Below, piece after piece: positions 17,666 to 27,029 of a stretch of DNA of 64,000 nucleotides. Both the position numbers and the translations under genes were made by a program. Position 1 is the first letter of the stretch. The number at the start of each line of letters is the position of its first letter. The DNA is from Actinophytocola xinjiangensis (lineage in GTDB: Bacteria; Actinomycetota; Actinomycetes; Mycobacteriales; Pseudonocardiaceae), in NCBI RefSeq assembly GCF_001921215.1, contig NZ_MSIF01000024.1:1-64000 (forward strand), written 5' to 3'. The notes under the pieces were generated by a model. That model saw only the letters and a program-made list of their open reading frames with translations. It had not been told where the DNA came from and did no database searches.

Positions 17666-18463
17666 TCAGCGCGGTTTCCGTGCCACGGCACGGAAGAGGA
17701 CGTGGCTGTGGTCGAGCAGGTTCGGGTCGGCGAACGCGGTCCGCGCCGAGGCGAGGTCCTCGGCGGTCAGGATGCCGGCCGCCACCAGCTGCGGGCTGAG
17801 CCGTTCGAGCCCGAGTTGGCCGAGCCGGGCCGAGGGGGTGCCGCCGCGCACGGTCATGGCGGTGGCACCGACCTCGGCGTCGGTCAGTCCGGCCTCCTCC
17901 AGCGGCAGCGGCAGTGTCGACGCCCACGTCGAGAAGTCGCTGCCGACCCGCTCGCTGAGCAGCCGCACCACGCCCGCCCGCGCCGCGCGCACGGCCGCGC
18001 GGTTGATCAGGTCCGGGCTGATGTGCGCGTCCTCCACGACCAGCCACCCGCCGGGCGCGAGCCAGGACACCAGCCGGTCCAGCACCGCCCGCCGCGCGGG
18101 CAGGTGCACCAGCAGGTGACGGAGGTGGATGAGGTCGAACGCGTCCCCCGGCGCCGGATCGGCGACGACGTCGTGGCGCAGCACCCGCACGCCCCGCTCC
18201 GCGAGGTCGTCGAGGAACCGGACGTCCACGTCCGTCGCCACCACCGATCCCGCCCCCGCCCGGTCGGCCAGCCACCCGGCGATCGACCCGGCGCCGGCGC
18301 CCACCTCCAGGCACCGCCACCCGGGCGCGACCCCGATCCGCTCGAACGCGGCGACCGTGCCGGGGTCGGCGGCCCGCTCCAGCAGCCGGAGGCGGTCGAG
18401 TTCGGACGCGTCGACGTCGAGGACCGTCCCGTAGGGATCCGGTTGGTGCTGGCTCAGGCTCAC
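17666..18463 (-). CDS. SAM-dependent class I methyltransferase
   Basis: The 265-aa protein (from GTG at 18463) has motif I LEVGAGAGSIAGWL, an acid in ATDVDVRFLD and motif-IV-like DAFDLIHLRHLLVHLPAR, then VSWLAPGGWLVVEDAH. This is a UbiE/menG-like methyltransferase fold. The GTG is chosen because GGAGGGA precedes it by about 7 bases; an ATG 21 bases upstream is also in frame. The acceptor is unknown. Confidence 0.85.
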   Translation of the reverse strand: MSLSQHQPDPYGTVLDVDASELDRLRLLERAADPGTVAAFERIGVAPGWRCLEVGAGAGSIAGWLADRAGAGSVVATDVDVRFLDDLAERGVRVLRHDVVADPAPGDAFDLIHLRHLLVHLPARRAVLDRLVSWLAPGGWLVVEDAHISPDLINRAAVRAARAGVVRLLSERVGSDFSTWASTLPLPLEEAGLTDAEVGATAMTVRGGTPSARLGQLGLERLSPQLVAAGILTAEDLASARTAFADPNLLDHSHVLFRAVARKPR

Positions 18464-18676
18464 AGGGAACTCCCTCCGGCGCATGCGGACCACCCCCAGC
18501 GTGCCCCGGCCCACTGGAGCACCGATGATGTCGGCGGTGAAGCCGAAACCGTCCCATCAGGAGTTTCCACCAGGAACCGGACCGTGAGGACGAATGCCCC
18601 AGGGGAAGGACATTTCCTGTCCGGCGCGACGAGGCGACCTACGAGAGCGTCGCCAGCGTGGGAGCGGCTACCGATG

Positions 18677-19348
18677 TCAGTCCGATGTGGACGAAGAGAG
18701 GTCCTCGGCCACGTCGGACCGAGGCCGGGCGAGGACGCAGAACTCGTGACCTTCCGGGTCGGACAGGCAGGTCCAGGAGACGTCGTCGCCCTGGCCGACG
18801 TCGAGGTCCGTGGCGCCGAGGTCGCGCAGGCGGGCGACCTCCGCCGCCGAGGTGGTGTCGCCGTGGGGGAGTAGGTCGAGGTGGAGGCGGTCGGGGGCCG
18901 TCCTGCCCACCGGGGAGCGGTGGAACTCCAGGGACGGGCCCGAGGCGCGGAGGACCGCGTGCTCGTCGGTCACCTCGCGCAGGGGCCAGTCGATGGCCCG
19001 GGACCAGAAGTCGGCCATGGCGCGGGGGTCCACGCAGTCGAGGGTGATCGCCGACACCGGGGTGGGGTCGCCGTCGCGGACGGGGAACTCGTTGCCTTCC
19101 GGGTCGGTGAGGGTCGGGCCGTCGCCGGTGGACAGCCGCAGGCGCAGCCGGGTGCCGGCCACGGGGGCCGGTACCCCGACCACGTCGATGCCGATGGCCG
19201 TGGGATGTGGCCAGCGCAGGCCGCCGGTGGGGCCGACGTAGGTGGTTTCGCCGGGGTAGGCCGTCCAGCCGAGGGCCCGCGCCCAGAACCGGGCGACGGC
19301 CGGCGGGTCGACCGCCTTGATGTTCACCTGCACCGGGCGCAACGACAT
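18677..19348 (-). CDS. Two-domain VOC/glyoxalase-fold protein
   Basis: The 223-aa protein contains two similar halves. Each has a VOC-like WARALGW / WSRAIDWP segment and a LTDPEGNEFPV / LSDPEGHEFCV strand. Such duplicated VOC proteins include actinobacterial resistance-type binding proteins and metal-independent relatives of glyoxalase. The expected His/Glu metal set is incomplete, so enzymatic activity is uncertain. The gene is monocistronic and divergent from the Tat-signal gene. Confidence 0.85.
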   Translation of the reverse strand: MSLRPVQVNIKAVDPPAVARFWARALGWTAYPGETTYVGPTGGLRWPHPTAIGIDVVGVPAPVAGTRLRLRLSTGDGPTLTDPEGNEFPVRDGDPTPVSAITLDCVDPRAMADFWSRAIDWPLREVTDEHAVLRASGPSLEFHRSPVGRTAPDRLHLDLLPHGDTTSAAEVARLRDLGATDLDVGQGDDVSWTCLSDPEGHEFCVLARPRSDVAEDLSSSTSD

Positions 19349-19447
19349 CCGATGATCCTAGTTCCACCCTTTGGGCGCTGACCGGGAGTCCGCCACCGTG
19401 TCACGATGCGCCGTCCATGATCGATTGACGGTGAAGGAGACAGGCCC

Positions 19448-19816
19448 ATGGAGGAAACCACCAGGCGAACCCTGTTGCGCTCCGCGGCTCTGGCCGGCGC
19501 GGCGGTGACGGCCGTGGCCGCCGCCCCGGGCACGGCGTCGGCGAGCACGCCGCCGTGCAACTGGACCAAGGAGGAGCGCGAGGACCGCGAGCGGGTCATC
19601 AACGTCGGCTTCACCGACGCCGAGGCCGACGCCTGGCTGCACCTCAACCGGGGGATCGCCGCGATGCTCGCCCTCCCGGTCATCCACCCCTCCTACAACG
19701 CGGAGGTCGTGGTTCTCGCCCACGGTCTGCAGGAGAAGCTGATGATGCGGCCCTCCTACCGCGACTACGTCGCCCAGTGGCCGCAGGGCGCCGCCCCCAC
19801 GACCGTGCCCGAGTGA
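19448..19816 (+). CDS. Small exported protein with Tat signal peptide
   Basis: The 122-aa protein has an N-terminus METTRRTLLRSAAL-type twin-arginine signal (TRRTLLRSAALAGAAV), an Ala-rich hydrophobic core and a likely cleavage after ASAS near residue 35. The mature part of about 85 residues has an acidic/basic helix (TKEEREDRERVIN) and no domain I recognise. GAAGGAGA lies 7 bp before the ATG. The Tat route suggests that it folds, or binds a cofactor, before export. Confidence 0.8.
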   Translation: MEETTRRTLLRSAALAGAAVTAVAAAPGTASASTPPCNWTKEEREDRERVINVGFTDAEADAWLHLNRGIAAMLALPVIHPSYNAEVVVLAHGLQEKLMMRPSYRDYVAQWPQGAAPTTVPE

Positions 19817-20018
19817 CCCTGTCGACACCTCCGGTCCCCACTGACCCCCGGGAGGTCTGCTGACGCGGCGGCGCGAGCCCGGTGCCGGGCCCTCGACCGG
19901 CGCCGGGTGTCGTTCGTCCGGGTGTCCGAGGTTGTCCGCACTCCCCGGAAACGCGGTCGCGTGCTCCCCTCGGCTGGTTACCTCCGGCCACCGACCGAGC
20001 GAGATGAGGGGATGACCC

Positions 20019-21149
20019 ATGGGAGGATTCCGCGTCGACGACCAGGCCGTCGACGGGTTGGCCGGCCAGCAGGGCCGGCTCGGTGAGGACGCGAACGCCG
20101 GCAGGACCTACCTCGCCGCGCACACCGACCTCGCCTGGAACGGCGAGGGCCTGATCAACCTGCTCGCCGGTGGGCACCGGGACGCCAGGGCGCTGGCCGA
20201 GCGGTTCCACGAGACGCTGAACCTGCGGTCGGCCACACCGGGCCAGGAGGCGTTCCGCGCGGCCGCCGCCTACTACCGGCGCACCGACGGCGAGTCCGCC
20301 GAGCGCTACGACCGGACCTACCCGCCGCGCGACCCGGCGCAGGCCAGGAAGGGACTGCCGGACCTGCGGCTGGCGGTTCCGCCCAATCGCGACCCGCACG
20401 AGCCGACCGCGCGGTACACCACGCCGCCCGACCACAACGCGGAGTTCCCGCACGAGCCGGCGATCACCGACCTGCTGAGCCCGACCGCGCTGGCCAGGGA
20501 CGCGATCTGGACGGTCACCGACCTGGCGGCCAAGCTCGGGTTCCTCGACCGGGCCTACGATCCGCTGGACTCGTTCGTCAAGCCGATCTCGGGGGACTGG
20601 GCCGCGCTGCGGGGCTGCGCGGACGTCTACCACAACGTCGCGGCGGCCCTGGGGGACATGGCGGAGAACACCACGTGGGCCGGTGACCGGCTCGACGACT
20701 TCTGGGAGGGCAACGCCGCCGACGGCGCGCAGACCTACCTCTACCAGCTGGCCAGGTCGGTCGGTGTGGCCCAGGCGCCCTTCGACGAGTTGGCCGAGCA
20801 GTACAAGGCGGTCGCCCAGGGCGCCGCCGACGTCGGTGACCTGGTCGGTGGGCTCATCTGCGACCTGATCGACGCCGTGCTGATCGCCATCGCCGCGGCC
20901 GAGGGGGCGGCGATCTCGGCCGGCACGATCGTCGGCATCCCGCTGGCGGTCGTCATCGCCGACGTGGCGCTGGTGGCGGAGATCATCAAGTGTGTCCAGA
21001 TCGTCCTGAAGATCCTTGAGGTCATCGACAAGGTGAACAAGGTCATCGACGTGTTCAACCTGGCCGCCGGCAACTTCGGGCGCGTCGTGGTTCCGGAGAA
21101 CCTGCGGCAGCTCTCGCCGCAGGGCGCCCCGGCGAACCTTCCCCGTTGA
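20019..21149 (+). CDS. WXG100-like / type VII secretion-associated helical protein
   Basis: The 376-aa protein has an N-terminal helical segment of about 100 residues resembling type VII target proteins, starting MGGFRVDDQAVDGLAGQQGR. A central WEG turn (DDFWEGNAADGA, about residues 222-233) lies in a second helical WXG100-like block. A hydrophobic C-terminal stretch follows (LIDAVLIAIAAAEGAAISAG, then GIPLAVVIADVALVAEIIK). It ends in a short polar tail without a recognised toxin domain. It is followed at 24 bp by a 134-aa gene and then the STAND ATPase gene, all in the same direction. A secreted or membrane-inserting role is inference. Confidence 0.72.
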   Translation: MGGFRVDDQAVDGLAGQQGRLGEDANAGRTYLAAHTDLAWNGEGLINLLAGGHRDARALAERFHETLNLRSATPGQEAFRAAAAYYRRTDGESAERYDRTYPPRDPAQARKGLPDLRLAVPPNRDPHEPTARYTTPPDHNAEFPHEPAITDLLSPTALARDAIWTVTDLAAKLGFLDRAYDPLDSFVKPISGDWAALRGCADVYHNVAAALGDMAENTTWAGDRLDDFWEGNAADGAQTYLYQLARSVGVAQAPFDELAEQYKAVAQGAADVGDLVGGLICDLIDAVLIAIAAAEGAAISAGTIVGIPLAVVIADVALVAEIIKCVQIVLKILEVIDKVNKVIDVFNLAAGNFGRVVVPENLRQLSPQGAPANLPR

Positions 21150-21173
21150 GACCCGAGTGGACGGACGAGAGAG

Positions 21174-21578
21174 ATGACCGAGGAGCGACCGACGGCCGCG
21201 CAGCGGGCCCAGGAACTGTTGGCACGGCTGGCCGACTCCCCACTGGGCGCCGGCCTGCGCGACGAGAACCAGCGCCGGCGCGCCGTGTTCGACCTGCTGG
21301 CCACCAGCGACACCCCGGTCGTGCGCGAACTGGGCCACGAACTGGGCGCGGGCAACATCGGTGTGCGCGCGAGCAGTGACGTGCCGGCCTACCGTGAGGT
21401 GCTGGACAGCGGCCTGCGCCGCCTGGCCGCCCTCGACCTCGACGCGGTCACCACCCGCATCGAGCAGGCCATGGCCGCCGTGCCGCCGTCCGTGCAGCCG
21501 TCCGAGCCGCCTCCCCAGCCGCCGGTCGACGACGACGAGGAGTTCCAGCGGCCCATCATGCGTGACTACCGGAACTGA
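21174..21578 (+). CDS. Hypothetical helical protein with acidic proline-rich tail
   Basis: The 134-aa protein is mostly helical, with Ala/Arg-rich segments (TAAQRAQELLARLADSPLG) and a C-terminal low-complexity tail (PPSVQPSEPPPQPP then DDDEEF). It starts 24 bp after the WXG100-like gene, with GAGAGAG upstream of the ATG, so both are probably one transcript. No family is recognised. The size and spacing suggest a partner, chaperone or immunity-like role for the upstream protein, which is speculation. Confidence 0.72.
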   Translation: MTEERPTAAQRAQELLARLADSPLGAGLRDENQRRRAVFDLLATSDTPVVRELGHELGAGNIGVRASSDVPAYREVLDSGLRRLAALDLDAVTTRIEQAMAAVPPSVQPSEPPPQPPVDDDEEFQRPIMRDYRN

Positions 21579-21636
21579 CCCGTTACACATCCACTAGGGT
21601 TGCCACACCGCGCGGGCGGGCGCGACGAGGGATGGT

Positions 21637-24600
21637 GTGGGGGTCTGGATGGGACAGTCGCCGGAGTTGGCGCGTGCGGACGGTGACACCGCCACCGGCC
21701 CGGGACCGATCGCGACCCGCGCCGAGTTCGGGGCCCGGCTGACCGGCCTGCGCGACCGGGAACGGTTGAGCATCAACGCGGTCGCCGGCCGCACCGGCAT
21801 TCCCCGGTCGACCGTCGCGGACTGGTGCCGGGCGCACCGGCTCCCGCACGCCGGCCAGCACACCCAGTTCGAGTCGATGCTGCGGGTGCTGGGCGTCGAG
21901 GACACCGGGCCATGGCTGACCGCGCTGGCCAGGATCCGCGCCGGGACACCCCGCCCGGAACCGGGAGCGCCCTACCCGGGCCTGGCGAGCTTCCGGATGG
22001 CCGACGCCGAGTGGTTCTTCGGCCGCGCGGAGCTGACCCGCCAGGCGGTGGCGCGCTGCCACGACGCGCTCAGCTCCCCGGACCGGCCGGCGGTGCTCGT
22101 CGTGGTCGGACCGTCCGGGGCCGGCAAGTCCTCGCTGATCCACGCCGGACTGTGCCCGGAGCTGACCGGATCGGGGTTCGCGTGCGTGTCGCTGACCCCG
22201 GGGGCGACGCCGCTGCGGCGGCTGGACGACCATCTCGCGGCCGCGCAGGGGCGGCCGGTCGTGGTGGTCGACCAGCTGGAGGAGCTGTTCACCGAGTGCG
22301 CCGACCCGCGTGAGCGGGAACGGTTCCTCGACCGGCTGGTGGCGTTGGCCGACGGGCCGGTCGAGGACCGGACGCTCGTGGTCCTCGGCCTGCGCGTCGA
22401 TTTCTACGCGCGGGCCGCGGCCCACCGGTCGCTGGCGCGGGCACTGGAACGCTCGCAGCTGGTCGTCGGCGCGCTGACCAGGGACGAACTGGTCGACGCC
22501 GTCGTGGAACCCGCGCGCCGGGCTGGTTTCTCGGTCGACGAGGACCTGCTTGCCATGGTGCTCAACGACTTCGTGCCCAGCGGCGCGGTCACCGGCCTGC
22601 ACGACGCGGGGGCGCTGCCGCTGCTGTCCCACGCGTTGCGCGAGACCTGGCGGCGCGCCCGGCGCCAGCGGATGCGGGCCGCCGACTACCTGGCGGCCGG
22701 CGGCATCGACGGCGCGATCGCCCAGACCGCCGAGGAGGTCCACGACGGTCTGGACGCCGCCGCCCGGGACGTGGCGCGCCAGGTCTTCCTGCGGCTGGTG
22801 CGGGTCGACGGCGATGGTGACGGCGACGGCCCGGTCACCCGGCACGAGGCCCGGCTCTCCGAGCTCACCGGCATCGGCGGGCGGGACGTGGTCGCGCTGT
22901 TCGTGGCCGCTCGTCTGCTGACGGCCAAGGCGGACACGGTGGAGATCACCCACGAGGCGCTGGTGGTGGCCTGGCCCAGGGTCCGGTCGTGGATCAGCGG
23001 TGCCCGCGAGCAGTTGCGGCTGCACGCCCAGGTGCGTCAGGCCGCCCGGTACTGGATCGACAGCGGCCACGACGGCGCGGCGCTGCTGCGCGGCGGCCGG
23101 CTGGCGGCCCTGCGGGTGCTGCTGGAGGACAGCGCGCCGAGCCTGGAGCTCAGCGCGGACGAGCGGGCCTTCCTGCTCGCCGGGATCGCCGCCGAGCGAC
23201 ACTCCGAAGTGGACAGACGGCGCCGGGACCGGCGGCGCCACCAGCTCTCGGCCGGGGTGATCGCCCTGGTCGTCGTGGTGGTCGGGGCGATCGTCGTGGC
23301 CGTCCAGACCCGGGCCGCCGCCGACCGCGTCGAGCGCCTTGCGCGCTCGGGCGACATCGCCGGCAAGGCCGAGCGGCTGCGCGAGCACAGCCCGGAACTC
23401 GCCGCCCAGCTGGGCCTGGTGGCCTACCGGGTCGATCCCACCGTCGAGGCGCGCTCGGTGCTGCTGGACGCCACGGCCCAGCCGCTGGCCACCCGCCAGG
23501 TCGACGAGCGGCGCCCGGCCGACCTGGTCGTCCCGGTCGGCGATCTCCTTGCCGTGGCAACGGAGAACGGCGGGGTCCTGCTGCGCGACCGGTCGGGCGC
23601 GAGCCCACCGGTGACGGTCGTGGCCGAGGGCGGCGAGGCGGTCACGGCGATCGCGGCGAGCGGGACCAGGCTCGCGGTCGTCACCGAGCGCGGCGCGCTG
23701 CGGCTGTGGGACCTGCGCGACCCGGCGACCGTTCCGCCGCCGGTGGAACTGTCCACGCGGGCGGTCGACGTGTCCGCGCTGGCCTTCGCCCCCGACGGCC
23801 GGACCCTCGCGGCGGGCGGCGACCGGCAGGGCGAGCCGGGCACGGTGACCCTGTGGCCGCTGACCGGCCCCGCGCGCGAGCCGGTCCGGCTGACCGGGCC
23901 GACGATGGGCGTCACCGACGTGGCGTTCGCCCCCGACGGTGCCACGCTCGTCGCCGCCAGCCGCGACCGCCGCGTGTACCGCTACCGGCTCGCGGGGTCC
24001 GGTGCCCCGGTGGCGTTGCCGCCGCTGGCCGGCCCGGACGGCCAGGTCCACGCGGTGGCCTACGCGCCCGACGGGCGGACCGTGGCCGGCGGCGTCGCGG
24101 CCGACCACGCCGTGTACCTGTGGGACGTCACCGACCCGCGCGGCCCCCGTCTGGTCGCGAAGCTCGACCAGCCCAAGAGCTGGGTGAACGCCGTGCGGTA
24201 CAGCCCCGACGGCCGCCGGATCGTCGCGGCGAGCGGCGACGGCAAGCTGTGGGTGTGGGACGCGGGGACCCACCGCGTGCTCGGCACGTTCGCGCACCCG
24301 GTGGCCGTCGAGTCGGTGGACCACGTCGACGGGCGCACGATGGTCACCGTCGCCGGCGACGGCGTGGTGCGCACGTGGACGATGGACGGCCCGGTGTACA
24401 CCGACACCCTGGACGCGGTGTTCACCGTGGCGTTCACCGGTTCCGGCGACACCCTGCTCGCCGTCCCGAACCTGCACGACAACCGGCTGCACCTGCTGGA
24501 CGCCGCGAGCCAGGCCCGCCTGTCCCGCGTCCGCACCCTCACCCACTCCGGCCGGTTCGACGGCCTGTCAGCGACCGGCGTGTTCTCCCCGGACGGCCGC

Positions 24601-25428
24601 TACCTCGCCGCCGGAGCACGGTACGGCGGCCTGTACGTGTGGGACCTCGCGGCGAGCCCGCCGGTGGAGATCGGCGCCGCCCAGGTCGCCCAGGACGGCC
24701 TGACCTGGCTCGACCACCACCCGACGAGGCCGCTGCTGGTGGCCAGCGCCGGCAACGACGCCGCCGTGGTCGTCGACCTGTCCGACCCGCGCCGCCCCCG
24801 GTCGCTTGCCCGCCTCGACGACACCGACGCCCGGCTCAACGAGGCCAGGTTCAGCCCCGACGGTTCCCTGCTGGTCACCGCCGACGCCGAGGGCGGGGTG
24901 CGGCTCTACCGCGTCGACGACCCGTCCCGCCCGAGCCTGGCCGGCACGGTCACCGTCGACAGTGCGATGAGCCCGGTGTTCGACCCCCGGGGCCGGCTGC
25001 TGGCCGTGGGGTCGGGCGACGGCCGGGTGCACCTGTGGGACGTCAGCGACCCCAGCCGCCCCCGGGCCGTCGGCCAGCCACTGGACGGCCCGGTGTCCGA
25101 CGTCTGGCAGATCGCCTTCCACCCCGACGGCACCCGGCTGGCGGCGGCCAGCACCGACGAGTCGGTGTACGTGTGGGACGTCGCCGATCCGGCCGAGCCC
25201 CGGCCGTTCGCCGTCCTGCGCGCCACCACGGACTCCGTCCGCTCGGTGAGCTTCGCGCCGACCGGCGACACCCTGGTCGCGGGCGCCGGCGACGGCTCCG
25301 TGCGGCGCTGGATCACCGATCCGGACGCCGCCGCCCGCTGGATCTGCGCCACCGTCGGCACCCCCATCACCCCCACGGAGTGGACCCGACTGCTGCCCGA
25401 CCTCCCGTACACCCCACCCTGCGGTTGA
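21637..25428 (+). CDS. HTH / nSTAND NTPase / WD40-repeat protein
   Basis: The protein is 1263 aa from GTG 21637; ATG 21649 is an alternative. An XRE-like helix-turn-helix lies at about residues 32-75 (INAVAGRTGIPRSTVADWC). A conflict-type STAND ATPase domain follows, with P-loop GPSGAGKSS (158-166) and Walker B-like VVVVDQLEELF. There is one transmembrane segment near 537-556 (GVIALVVVVVGAIVVAVQT), then about 14 WD40-type repeats (FAPDGRTLAAGG, VYLWDVTDP) to the C-terminus. Such proteins act as signal-sensing switches, the WD40 part being the sensor. Here the TM segment would put ATPase and propeller on opposite sides of the membrane. Confidence 0.9.
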   Translation: MGVWMGQSPELARADGDTATGPGPIATRAEFGARLTGLRDRERLSINAVAGRTGIPRSTVADWCRAHRLPHAGQHTQFESMLRVLGVEDTGPWLTALARIRAGTPRPEPGAPYPGLASFRMADAEWFFGRAELTRQAVARCHDALSSPDRPAVLVVVGPSGAGKSSLIHAGLCPELTGSGFACVSLTPGATPLRRLDDHLAAAQGRPVVVVDQLEELFTECADPRERERFLDRLVALADGPVEDRTLVVLGLRVDFYARAAAHRSLARALERSQLVVGALTRDELVDAVVEPARRAGFSVDEDLLAMVLNDFVPSGAVTGLHDAGALPLLSHALRETWRRARRQRMRAADYLAAGGIDGAIAQTAEEVHDGLDAAARDVARQVFLRLVRVDGDGDGDGPVTRHEARLSELTGIGGRDVVALFVAARLLTAKADTVEITHEALVVAWPRVRSWISGAREQLRLHAQVRQAARYWIDSGHDGAALLRGGRLAALRVLLEDSAPSLELSADERAFLLAGIAAERHSEVDRRRRDRRRHQLSAGVIALVVVVVGAIVVAVQTRAAADRVERLARSGDIAGKAERLREHSPELAAQLGLVAYRVDPTVEARSVLLDATAQPLATRQVDERRPADLVVPVGDLLAVATENGGVLLRDRSGASPPVTVVAEGGEAVTAIAASGTRLAVVTERGALRLWDLRDPATVPPPVELSTRAVDVSALAFAPDGRTLAAGGDRQGEPGTVTLWPLTGPAREPVRLTGPTMGVTDVAFAPDGATLVAASRDRRVYRYRLAGSGAPVALPPLAGPDGQVHAVAYAPDGRTVAGGVAADHAVYLWDVTDPRGPRLVAKLDQPKSWVNAVRYSPDGRRIVAASGDGKLWVWDAGTHRVLGTFAHPVAVESVDHVDGRTMVTVAGDGVVRTWTMDGPVYTDTLDAVFTVAFTGSGDTLLAVPNLHDNRLHLLDAASQARLSRVRTLTHSGRFDGLSATGVFSPDGRYLAAGARYGGLYVWDLAASPPVEIGAAQVAQDGLTWLDHHPTRPLLVASAGNDAAVVVDLSDPRRPRSLARLDDTDARLNEARFSPDGSLLVTADAEGGVRLYRVDDPSRPSLAGTVTVDSAMSPVFDPRGRLLAVGSGDGRVHLWDVSDPSRPRAVGQPLDGPVSDVWQIAFHPDGTRLAAASTDESVYVWDVADPAEPRPFAVLRATTDSVRSVSFAPTGDTLVAGAGDGSVRRWITDPDAAARWICATVGTPITPTEWTRLLPDLPYTPPCG

Positions 25429-25533
25429 CCGTCCGCGTCTGATGCCCGTGGCACGAATGGCGGATTGGAGCCGCTTGCCCACTCTGCGTAATGTGAAAGG
25501 TTGCTAGTAAGTACCCAACGGAAGCGGGATGCT

Positions 25534-26826
25534 GTGAATATCGCGCGAAGACAGGCTGTTGTGTTCCTGTTGGCCGTTCTCGTATCCGCACTGGTTGCCG
25601 TGCCCGCCAGCGCGACCGATCGTGGTTCTGGCCCGGAGCCCGCCTCGGTGACCGGGCCACCACTGCTGAACCAGCCCGTGTTCAACGACCCCACGGTTAC
25701 CGTCGCCGGGGGTGGGCCGAGCGTCGAGCAGAGCGCCATTATGGACCAGCTCATCAGGCTGATCCGTGCGGTCCCCGGCGACGGCTGGATCCATTTCGCC
25801 ATGCATGAGTTCGCGCCTGGTGATCGTTCCTCTGAGGTGGTCGACGCGCTCATCGAGGCCCACGACCGAGGCGTCGGGGTTCAGGTGATCCTGGACGGCC
25901 AGGAGGACGGCAACAACAACGCGGTGTTCGCCCTGCTGGCGGCGGAACTCGGTTCGGTGGAGTTGGCCAGATCGTGGGTGATCACCTGTGACGAGCCCCT
26001 ACTGCCAGACACTCGTGGCTGTATCGCCAGGAACTACCTGCATTCCAAGTTCGCGCTGTTCTCTAGTGTCGTCATTGACGGGACCGAACATTCGAACGTC
26101 GTCTTCCAGACTTCCTCGAACTTGGACGACTGGTACCTGTACAACTCCTACAACGATTCCTACACGTTTACCGATGCGGCCGTGTACCAGGATTACCTGA
26201 CGTACTTCGGGGACCTGCGGGTCGGCCGGAACCAACCGGTCAACCCTGGCTACTACTGGAGTTCGGCGACTGGCACCCGGCATCGCGGGATCTTCCTGCC
26301 CAGGGAGCAGAGTTCCGGCGACACGATCGTCAGCATCCTTCGCCTGGTGGAATGTAGCTACACGGATGCCGACGGCGTCACCCGGCAGACCGACATCAGG
26401 ATGGTGCTGACCGCGTTCAATCAGCATCGCGCCGACATCGCGAGGGAGTTGCTCCGGCTGCGCGGGGAAAACTGCTGGATAGACATCGTCCACCTCGAGG
26501 ACGCCAAGGAGCCACCGTCCAGTGTCGACACGGCGATCAGGACGATTCTCGGTATGCCGGCCTCGAATGGAAAGCTGATCCAGATGACACCGTGTCGATT
26601 CCAGGTGCCGACCAATTCGCTCTGGGTCGTGCCGCACACGAAGGTGATGATGGTGGACGGCTTCTACGACGACGACATCGTGCCTCGGGTCTATACCGGA
26701 AGTGCCAACTTCGTGCACCAGGAGAACTCCGACGACTCGTTCGTGAGGATCATGGACCGGGGCATCCACACCCAGTACCTCACCTGGTTCTACAAGATCA
26801 GGAGTGCGTGCCAGTCGAACGGCTGA
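25534..26826 (+). CDS. Secreted phospholipase D-like protein with asymmetric HKD motifs
   Basis: The 430-aa precursor (GTG 25534, giving MNIARRQAVVFLLAVLVSAL) has a Sec signal peptide ending near VPASA. The two-lobed PLD fold has HSKFALFS (His170, Lys172, Ser177 where Asp is expected) and a canonical HTKVMMVD (His368, Lys370, Asp375). This resembles mitochondrial-nuclease/PLD-like exported proteins. Codon use is less G/C-biased than neighbours (many AAT, GTT, CAT, ATT, TCT codons), which hints at transfer. It stands alone between the STAND gene and terC. Substrate could be phospholipid or nucleic acid. Confidence 0.85.
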   Translation: MNIARRQAVVFLLAVLVSALVAVPASATDRGSGPEPASVTGPPLLNQPVFNDPTVTVAGGGPSVEQSAIMDQLIRLIRAVPGDGWIHFAMHEFAPGDRSSEVVDALIEAHDRGVGVQVILDGQEDGNNNAVFALLAAELGSVELARSWVITCDEPLLPDTRGCIARNYLHSKFALFSSVVIDGTEHSNVVFQTSSNLDDWYLYNSYNDSYTFTDAAVYQDYLTYFGDLRVGRNQPVNPGYYWSSATGTRHRGIFLPREQSSGDTIVSILRLVECSYTDADGVTRQTDIRMVLTAFNQHRADIARELLRLRGENCWIDIVHLEDAKEPPSSVDTAIRTILGMPASNGKLIQMTPCRFQVPTNSLWVVPHTKVMMVDGFYDDDIVPRVYTGSANFVHQENSDDSFVRIMDRGIHTQYLTWFYKIRSACQSNG

Positions 26827-26890
26827 CCGTGTTGAGTACTGACCCACCGTCCGCCCATCCGGAAAGTCTTTACTAAACCTTTACTTACGG

Positions 26891-26987
26891 CCGGGGTGGC
26901 GTGACACTGGCTGGGAGGGGAGTACTTCCGTAGGGCTTACCCGGTCAGTACGGACATCCCGATCGGTGTCCTCGGGAAGCCGCCCGG
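26891..26987 (+). ncRNA. Candidate structured leader of terC (yybP-ykoY-like manganese riboswitch)
   Basis: Upstream of a TerC gene, a closing stem can form between CCGGGGTGGC (26891-26900) and GCCGCCCGG (26979-26987). Inside it are a GGGGAGTA box (26917-26924), a hairpin CCGTA...TACGG (26928-26932 with 26949-26953) and a hairpin GGACAT...GTGTCC (26952-26957 with 26966-26971, sharing two bases with the previous one). TerC/Alx genes are classic targets of the Mn2+-sensing yybP-ykoY riboswitch, whose conserved core includes GGGGAGUA. The second conserved strand does not match clearly, so this is a candidate. Confidence 0.4.
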
Positions 26988-27000
26988 TGGGTGAAGGAGA

Positions 27001-27025
27001 CCTCGAACCCGAGCGTTCGAGGAGG
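27001..27025 (+). promoter_or_regulatory. Hairpin overlapping the terC ribosome binding site
   Basis: CCTCGAAC (27001-27008) and GTTCGAGG (27015-27022) form a perfect 8-bp stem with a 6-base loop. The 3' arm contains the first half of AGGAGG (27020-27025), the Shine-Dalgarno sequence 4 bases before the GTG at 27030. When formed, it would hide the ribosome binding site. With the structured segment just upstream it looks like the expression platform of a translational switch. Confidence 0.5.
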
Positions 27026-27029
27026 TCCT

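Noticed and set aside
21583-24546. A 987-codon leftward open frame opposite the STAND-WD40 gene
   Set aside because: Low-complexity Arg/His/Gly/Gln composition with no domain; the forward strand has P-loop, HTH and WD40 motifs.
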